64,000 nucleotides of DNA. It comes from Lunularia cruciata (Eukaryota; Streptophyta; Marchantiopsida; Lunulariales; Lunulariaceae). The translations under genes were made by a program, and so were the position numbers. This document shows, piece by piece, positions 56,499-64,000 of the stretch; position 1 is the stretch's first letter; each line of letters begins with the position of its first letter. The stretch lies in contig OX419756.1 of NCBI GenBank assembly GCA_948567375.1, positions 36,930,552-36,994,551 of the forward strand, written 5' to 3'. The notes beneath the pieces are model-generated. The model saw only the letters and a list, made by a program, of their open reading frames with translations, had not been told where the DNA came from and did no database searches.

Positions 56499-59400
56499 AT
56501 TTTCCACCCAGTCTCATCAGCATGCAGCGACCATCACAAGGCCGACACATGTCAATATAAGTCCTCACAAATCCTTCAATCTGATCTTCAGGTTCCTGCC
56601 AATGCACCACCTCAAAACCCCATCGATGAGCATGCCGTGTGTGCCTCTCTGCTTTTATGAAAAGCTCCCTTCACGTCAATTCCTTTGCCAGTTCCGATAG
56701 AAACACGTAGAGATACCTCGCTTTCGAGGATTGATGAAACTGCTACTGCCCCAGATGTGCAAAAAGCCGAACGACCGATCTCCCAAAAGCTTTGAAATCT
56801 TAGAGCACGGAGACCGAATGTTGATAGAAATCAAACTCTCTGTTTGACGCTACAAAAGCTTAACAGCTCATACTCGTGTCTGACACAAATTTCAGATAGT
56901 GTCCCCAGATAGTGGAGGTCGAACGTCACGAAATGTGACAAACATCCTTTTCCTTTTCCCCGAGGTTTCCTAAAGGAACGAACCTTAAAGCGGCGCTTGT
57001 GCTGCGACCGCGATGCCTTTAGCCTACATCATGAAGCAAAATGTAGTTCCAATTTTCCTCTATTGCATGGCTTCACCACTCTAGATCAACGACAGTCCAA
57101 TCCTCCGTGTTTGAACCGCACACCCAAATATGGAACGCAAACTCTATGGCTCAACAAGGAAGCTTAGGACTGCTAGGCAGATCTGAAAGCTACATAGGTA
57201 TGGAGCTGTCACCATCATTTGTTCGGACCATGTGTGACCAAGAATTCTAAGAAACTTTAACTTAACTAAACTACCTGGGGAGTAAAACTTAGATTCCAAG
57301 CATGTATTCTACTAGGTTGTTGATTCAAGCAAGGACTGACCTACTCGAATTTCATTCACTTTATAAACCTGCAATCACCTTAACGAAGCTCGGTTTACAA
57401 CCAACCTCAAACAGCCAAGAGATTGCTTGCATTTGTTAGTTCGTCACAATGGCTACTGTTTGTAACTCACGTCAACTTGCTTCGGTAGGACTCATGACAT
57501 CAACAGATCCTTGTATCCTTGTTCCTTGATATTCTCTCCTGACCAAAAGCAAGTTCCCAAATTGTTTGAGGGAATCAATTCATCAAGTCTACCCACACCC
57601 ATTTGCGTAGAGCCCCTCCCTGCCAGTAGATACTGCATAGGCAACAACACTAATGCCATTCCCCATCCTGGCAATTCGGGCGAAAGTAGTTAATCAATTA
57701 AAGACGTACGTACGACTCCGGGGAAAGAATGTCAAAAGAGGAAACCAGCACTTGTGATGTCTTTTTTGACGTCCTGATCACAGGTCAACAACAGATATAT
57801 TCGACATGGTTGAGTTTGAGAAGCTTCTGCATGATCATTTCAGCTGTTTGCCTGCTTGTGTGGTGGTTGCATGACGAAATTCAGCATCTGGTCTCCCCGA
57901 CCAACACATGCTGTCCATTGGGCCTTCCATCCATCGACCTCTTTATCCTAACGCAGGCTGCAATAACAAGGTCCATGTTGACAGAATCTATCTATCCGCA
58001 CACTACTTTAGCTTAAAGTGGCTTCTAGGTTTCTCGTAGATTTCTCCTCTGAACTAGGAGCTTGGCTTGTGCACTGCACAATTAGAAACGAATCTTCATA
58101 CCATATCATATCATATTTTTTTAATTTAATTATGCATGTTATGTTTATAGTGTTGTCAGTAATCAATTTAAACAGGTGCATAATTATATACGACAACAAC
58201 TGGAATGGGATGTCTAAATCTATGTCCATAAATCCAATCTAGTTTATTTTTTTAAATACAGATAAAATATTTTATTTGGAAAAATAAATATAAATTTTTA
58301 TGATAACATAATTGTTTTCTAAAAGTTTAATGTGGATAAAAATGAAATTTAATATTTAAAGAACTTCATAATTTATTCTCTGGTGATTTAGAAGAGAAAA
58401 TAAAATTTTCAAATAATAAAGAAGAATATCATAACTTGACAAAGTGACGTAAGAGAGAGAATGATCTGGCTACAATTGACAATCAAAGCCTCTAGTACAT
58501 ATTGTTACTCTAGAGAATAATCTAGTGCCATGCATCAAAAGATTTAAACGACAAAATAACTGTTCTTTATTGAAGAGTTTTCGAAATATCTGAGTATGTG
58601 GAGGTTGGAGTACCTTATTATAATACTAGTTCAAAGAGAAGGAACCTTATAAATGATCCAAGTAGTTTAAAATTTAGTTTTCAAATTTGTCCAAGGTACA
58701 TGTAGTTTAAACTCAGTTATCTAATTTGCCCAGTCAAATCTGTCAAATTGATATCTTTCCGCGTGCTTCCTCGGATGTCTCTTAGCTAGGAATTTAGCCA
58801 ATACATCAACTAATTATTTGGATTCTTGTACCAGACTAGGATAGCACCTGCAATCAATTTCAACATGTAGTCTGTTGAATACATATATTCGCGTTTCCAA
58901 AAATATGTCAACATTTGCTAAGAGCAGCACTTAAAATATTTCTTTCTTTCTTTCTTTCTGTTATTTCTTTTGTTAAGGTGTTTTTGATAAAAACGTGAAG
59001 AATTGTAAGTATTACTCGTCACCTAAACACCCCTTTTACATCTTGTGTTTTTACATTCGCAAACATCGGGTATGATTTGAGCGAATGGATATGTACTATC
59101 TTTTCTAAAGCACGTTAATTTTTTGTATTCTCCTGCTCTTCTCTTCTGTTTAAGCGCAGTTAGAATGGCAAATTATTCGTTACTTCTGAAATTGAGGATC
59201 TAACATCCAAGGTATCTTTTTACAGCCTTTTCTGAAGAATCTTGAAAATTGTGGGTAACGTAGAGTTTCTGCTTTTCTTTTCCATGTGAACTTCACAGAC
59301 CACAAGGGCCATAAAGTCAGAAAACACCATGAAAATTGACATGGTTATGATTAAGATAACCGTAAGTAAGTTATTGTTTACTGGACCGTGTCAAGTTTTC

Positions 59401-59604
59401 ATTAAATCCATTCCATGAGATTTCAAGTTACCATTAATTGAATTTAATGTGAAATTAAATAGACCACTGAAAAATTCATTAATCAATTTGGATATCTTTG
59501 TAAAGGGAATGGCTATTCTTTACTTTATCGTAAAAACTCAATGGACATTTGAAATTTATTATAAATGTATCAAATCGTATTAAACTACCCAGTAAAATCC
59601 CCAA
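56499..59604. other. No recognised gene
   Basis: 56.5-58.2 kb is complex, CpG-containing DNA with short open frames lacking recognisable domains. The longest (57729-58016 plus, 95 codons) has one hydrophobic stretch and no family match that I know. 58.25-59.6 kb is AT-rich, with a (TTTC)n microsatellite at 58939-58959. Confidence 0.45.
58939..58959. repeat. (TTTC)5 microsatellite
   Basis: TTTCTTTCTTTCTTTCTTTC. Confidence 0.95.
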
Positions 59605-59792
59605 TCACCTCCATTTCCCTACATACAACATCCACCTTTGCTGTTCAACAACGGAATCCATTTCGTAACATATCATGATGTCACTGACGTCAACTTTCAG
59701 AAGTGCACAGTTGAACATTTGAGAAATAACAGGATATCCTGCTTCCACCTCTTCAAAAAGATGTTCAATTTTGATATGCAAATCTGGTCGAA

Positions 59793-60128
59793 ATGTCAGG
59801 AGCAAGACCAGATGTAGAACTTGAACGCTTGTTGAGAAGCTACGAGAAAGCGTCCATTCTCGGTTCAACTTGGAAGAGTGCGGACAATGATGAAGTGATT
59901 TACAGTGATGAAGCGACAGTTCCGAATGTGACAGAAGTTTATCTTCAGCACGAAGTTACTTCCTTCATGCTGGAAGACGCACGTACAGGATTCTATTTAC
60001 AGCTTAGAATCTCACCTCGTGGCTATCATAAACCTCAATATCAACCTACTTGTCTCATACTAAGTGGGCAAAGTGCTGGCCTTGGCCCCAAAATCCAGAC
60101 CACTATGAGATCTTGCATTGTACACTGA
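59793..60128 (+). CDS. Hypothetical ORF convergent with the NEMP gene
   Basis: 111 codons, starting MSGARPDVELERLLRSYEKA and ending IQTTMRSCIVH. It is open in complex sequence and not low-complexity. I recognise no domain. It overlaps the probable 3' UTR of the minus-strand gene at 60222, so it may be a chance frame, a small gene, or one exon of a plus-strand gene. Confidence 0.25.
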   Translation: MSGARPDVELERLLRSYEKASILGSTWKSADNDEVIYSDEATVPNVTEVYLQHEVTSFMLEDARTGFYLQLRISPRGYHKPQYQPTCLILSGQSAGLGPKIQTTMRSCIVH

Positions 60129-60221
60129 CTGATCTATCTACTGCTACGACGTATACTTCTGAGGCTCCCCGTCCTTGGGGGGATTCTGACATGGGAATAT
60201 GTTACAAACTGAAACAATGCT

Positions 60222-63200
60222 CTACGGTCTGCTAAGGCCGAAGAAGCCTCTTCCATATGTAGCTTCTTCGAGAATCGCAGTACGGGCAATCTCGTCCTCA
60301 CCCCGCTCATCCCGGTGTTCGTATGGAGCAACGAAGAATCTATCCTTGTTGGCCCTTTTCCAGTCTAGGAACTCTTTGGAATTTTCAAGTTCCCTCACTG
60401 CCTTCAGTGTGTATTCTTTCGACGTGTCTTCATACTCTTGTTTACTTAGCGGCTTCTGCCCTGGAGACTTGTGAAACGTAGAAACAAAAGCTTCGTCATC
60501 AGCGTTGGTAGGCTTGGCCAGCTGTTTCCTCCGGCGCCCTGCACGTTAAAATGACAGCGTAATAGGAGGTAAGCTACCTGGTCTTTTTCGACATGACACT
60601 GCATAAGCATGTTCCTGCATTCCTCGCCCAGAGCAACTCACGCATGTGAGGAAAACATTAGCAAACGAGAAAGAATACCAGAGAATACCAAAAACCGTGT
60701 GAGTGAGTAGGTTTGAACCTGGAGTTGAGGCCTCGGATCTTGGACTGTTGCTGACTAACTGTGCACTTGTGATAAGGGAATCAGTGCCAGGCAATCTCCG
60801 AAGAGCATCCATCTGTGCTTGTGTCATGTAAGTCTTCTTCTCCCTTCGAGGCGATTGAAAGGAAACGCCCTTGCCTATAACAGGCCTGCCCAGGTAGAAT
60901 ACTCAGGTTAAAAACTGGAGACAAAATTATTCAATTGTTCTCTGAAAGAACGCGCATAAACTTACGACTTAGGCTTCCAAGCATTTATTTATCGTTCTTG
61001 ATAGGTCGGATGGTAGAAGACAAAAACATTAAAATTTTACTTACCCTGATGACCAGCTTTCTTGCACATAGTCGCAGAACTCGGTGACACATAATCTAAC
61101 ATTCAAAATAATATATGCCGCAGCCGATCCTCCGATGAACGCCAGCAGCATAAACAACGGATCAATGGAGCTCTGTGATGAGAAAACAATCAAGTTATCT
61201 AACAGAAGCCATGTTCAAAAGTCTTGTGATTGTCACCTCCGGTATCATGAGAGCCTAGCTCTACACCAAGCAGAAAAAGCAGAAACGCCCAAAAGTAGAG
61301 CAGACCTAATGTATATATTGCTCTGGTGCAGATAACTAAATACCTGGAGCAGGCAGACAGAGCCTATCACTCGTATAGCCCATTTCACAAATTTTGCTGT
61401 TCCATCATCAATGCTTCCATCTTCTGCAATTACCATCTTGCGGACACCCCAGTATCCAACCCACGCGCCAAGGAGACCAATGCCCACTCCTAGGAAAACA
61501 GCCAACTGAAAACAAACAATAACGGGTCAGAAAGACTATTTGAAGTTAAAATCATAGGATTGAGATAACTCACAAACCTACACAACAGATTTCGAGAAAC
61601 TGGCGCACTGGCTTAAGTTACAAAAACTAGCGTGGAACAAGAATTCAATGTTGTACACTTACAGGGTTGTACATATCTTCACTGAAACCTAGCTCCAACA
61701 ATATCGATGAAACGAGGCTACCAAAATAGCTTACCACCACCGTCCCAAGGCCAACCTGCAATCACCGAAAAGACATGTTGCTTCTTACAATGCTGGCCCC
61801 TTCAATTGTTCAAAGCTTCTCAAACAAGACACACAAACTTGATGCTCGCTCCGCGAAACGCAGTCATGTCCATAATACTCTTAAATCTCAGAGGTAAATT
61901 GGAAAGGATTCAGACTTACAAGAGAGCCATATAGAACGATGTACAAGGAGCTCTTGCGACCTGTTGGTAGAAGCTTCATTGACTGTAGCAGGATCATTTC
62001 GATCATAAAGACGTGCATTACAAGGCATTAGATTGAGATCAGGTCTCGTCCATCCACCATGCCCAGGACGAAAGCAAGACGGTATCCCCAACTCAAGGAT
62101 CACGAAGGGTCCATGTTTGAGACCTCAAATCTGACAGCAAATTGAAAAACTAGCACGTGTAGGAGAAGTCTAATAGATTAACTTAGTTTCATTTAAGAAT
62201 GGATCAGAAACTCAAGACTGCAAGTCTTACTGCGGGAAAGGTAAACTACAAGCAAATACAAGAGCACATTCAAATACATATGAAACTTGTATCTGACATA
62301 TATGAGGATACTAGAAGTACCTGATAGACAATGACAAGAACAACCAATATAATTCCCAAGGTCATCGCGGTAGTATAGTAAAATGGAACCCATCCACTCA
62401 CAACAGGTGCCAAGACTAGCAAGATCGTGCCCAATCCCAGAAACACCAGCCGATATGCACTTCTTTCTGCAACCAATAAGGCGAGGTTTGAGCTGACACA
62501 ATGTTGAAGTCAGGACTGCTTCGAACTACAATGACCAAGCTATTCTTCGCTATATCAGACACTGTAGAACGTCCAATTAAGACCTTCACAAGAATGACCC
62601 AATCACGATACAAGAGAGTTACTACGTGGTGGTTTCGACGGATCACGAAAAGTAGTCGCAAGGTATCATCCAAGTTATCAACAAATCCTGTCGTCTTAAA
62701 GATTTTCACTTTTCAATACACAAAACAGAAATTGGTTAGAAGTGATACCGTCATGCACGGAGACTGTCACACGAAGATCGGAAAGCGGTTCTGCTATACG
62801 GACATCAATGTATTTAGTTTCAAAGGGAGACATGGCACCACTCCATGATCCTGCCTTATCAAGGCTTCGCCAGCTTTCCTTCCCACATTGAGCTAGGCCC
62901 AGCAATCCGTTCCTGTAGAGTCAGAACCGTGATTAGAACAATCAGGAGAAGGAAAGGGAAAACGAGTATAAGCTGTGCGCAAGTTACGAGGGATCAAAAG
63001 TCAAAGTTTCCCTATCAAAGACTCTGCTTACAGCATGTACTTCATAACTTTCATATCCCACAGGGAAGACTGCTTGTAGACAACGTTTCAATTGCTTTTT
63101 CTTTGTAGGCGCCTCACCTAGACCTCATGACGTTCTCAGTAGCTTACGTGTCGTATATGAAGTGCCTGCTTGTTGCATTAGAAACCCTAATTTAAGCCAA

Positions 63201-63469
63201 CAAATAACATGGTGTAGAAGACAAGAGTACGTACTGATGAACACAAACATCAACTTTAGGAGTTCCAGAAAATAAACCGGCACGGCTTGGAGCCTCAATC
63301 TTGACACGGAATGTGTGGAAAAACTTATCCGCATTCTGCCATCTGGAAATGCCGACTATTCGCAGGCGAGTAGCTACCACTAAATCACCGGGTTTCATTC
63401 CAGGTGATTCCTCCAGATACCCCTCAATGGCAAGGGGATGCACTGTGACTGATTTGTTCACCCCCACAT
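60222..63469 (-). CDS. NEMP/PNET2-like inner nuclear membrane protein (5' exon missing)
   Basis: Spliced minus-strand gene. Exons: 63469-63235, 62912-62749, 62466-62321, 61982-61920, 61755-61663, 61505-61344, 61172-61045, 60885-60719, 60538-60222 (stop TAG). All junctions are GT-AG and all phases join, giving 490 codons plus stop. Residues 1-120 or so are a lumenal-type domain (RIVGISRWQNADKFFHTFRV, VDVCVHQ). Then come about five membrane segments: LVFLGLGTILLVLAPVVSGW, YYTTAMTLGIILVVLVIVYQ, the MKLLPTGRKSSLYIVLYGSL link, VGLGTVVVSYFGSLVS, AVFLGVGIGLLGAWVGYWGV, and RVIGSVCLLQ-SSIDPLFMLL. A nucleoplasmic tail ends ELENSKEFLDWKRANKDRFF and GFFGLSRP. The KLLPTGRK and VIAEDGSID blocks are diagnostic of the DUF2215 (NEMP/TMEM194, plant PNET2) family at the inner nuclear membrane. 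The signal-peptide exon is not found and may lie beyond 64000. Confidence 0.9.
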
Positions 63470-64000
63470 CTGCAAGACGGCCGTAAGACCGAAGCAAAAA
63501 TTAACATTATTGTCAAAAGATTTTGATTGGCGGTAAGAAGAACCAGGGTGCCATATGGTACAAAAGAGTTGATGTTATTGCTGCAGAGTTATTTGTCCAT
63601 ATTGGAATTTCCCCTTCTATATTCTCCGTTTAATTCTCTCCTACTTGTGTCTGAAAAAACAACCCCTGACAGCGCTTATTGATAGGCTCATTGTACCGAG
63701 ACCAACACACGAGAAAAAAATAGACCTGCAAGAAACGAGCTTTGCTACAGCTCGAGACGGGATGTTCTGCACCTGGAAACGAAGCTTGAAAACAGCGCAA
63801 ATGTTACCAATCAAACTTTCTGCATGTGACCTACGAAATCTTTCAAAAGCGCTCGTTTAAAGTCGGAGCTAGAGGAAGGACATAAATGCCGCGTGTGTTA
63901 GAACACACTGTTGGAGAGAATATAAAATCCCCTTTAGGAGGGTCTCTGGAATTCCGATGACAATTGGCATTGTTCCTTTCGAGACGGGACTCAGAAAGCA
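63470..64000 (-). other. Upstream intron or 5' region of the NEMP-like gene
   Basis: The acceptor TCTTGCAG ends at 63470 on the minus strand and needs a preceding exon ending in phase 1. Possible starts (for example MPIVIGIPETLLKG at about 63970) lack a signal peptide and run into stops. The first exon could be short and unrecognised here, or lie past the window edge. Confidence 0.45.

Noticed and set aside
57729-58016. 95-codon plus-strand frame with a hydrophobic helix
   Set aside because: Same reason; not recognisable and without context.
62501-62848. 115-codon plus-strand frame opposite the NEMP-like gene
   Set aside because: It is the antisense of an exon and intron of a gene with well-supported splice phases.

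Overview
This looks like nuclear DNA of a land plant or close streptophyte relative. It combines Ty3/gypsy and Ty1/copia LTR retrotransposons nested in each other, tRNA-iMet-type primer-binding sites, a chromodomain retroelement, and one spliced nuclear gene of the plant NEMP/PNET2 family with GT-AG introns of about 160-340 bp. The short introns and lack of seed-plant hallmarks make me lean towards a seedless plant (bryophyte-like), but this is not proven. No bacterial genes, operons, CRISPR arrays, rRNA or convincing tRNA genes were seen.

Layout. 1-15 kb: AT-rich DNA, solo LTRs and decayed repeat-family coding remnants. 15.16-19.91 kb: element D, a chromodomain Ty3/gypsy element with both LTRs and a perfect 5-bp target duplication; its RT is deleted, and each LTR holds a perfect four-module heat-shock-element-like motif. 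20-22.3 kb: a solo LTR and remnants. 22.3-27.2 kb: a richer, CpG-containing island with no recognisable gene but with striking inverted repeats. 27.5-28.85 kb: a second copy of the 7.7-9 kb repeat. 28.855-47.318 kb: element A on the minus strand. 47.3-56.5 kb: further nested LTRs, an internally deleted gypsy element F and a copia remnant. 56.5-59.6 kb: no recognised gene. 60.2-63.5 kb: the NEMP/PNET2-like gene on the minus strand; its first exon is not identified and may lie beyond the right edge.

The central discovery is element A. It is a Ty3/gypsy retrotransposon whose polyprotein runs gag (zinc knuckles) - aspartic protease - C5-cytosine DNA methyltransferase - reverse transcriptase - RNase H - integrase - PHD finger. 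The methyltransferase lies between protease and RT in the same reading frame, with motifs I, IV (PCQ), VI (ENV), a damaged VIII, IX and X in canonical order. The PHD finger follows the integrase, where chromoviruses carry a chromodomain. A methyl-histone reader plus a DNA methylase inside one mobile element suggests an element that writes and reads its own chromatin state. The copy is dead: in-frame stops, one frameshift, catalytic substitutions, and two later insertions. Those are a complete B-family element (36.289-44.139 kb, plus strand) between gag and protease, and a B-family solo LTR inside integrase. Both reading-frame continuity and 4-bp target duplications support this nesting. The termini of A are also permuted in a way that could reflect integration of a two-LTR circle.
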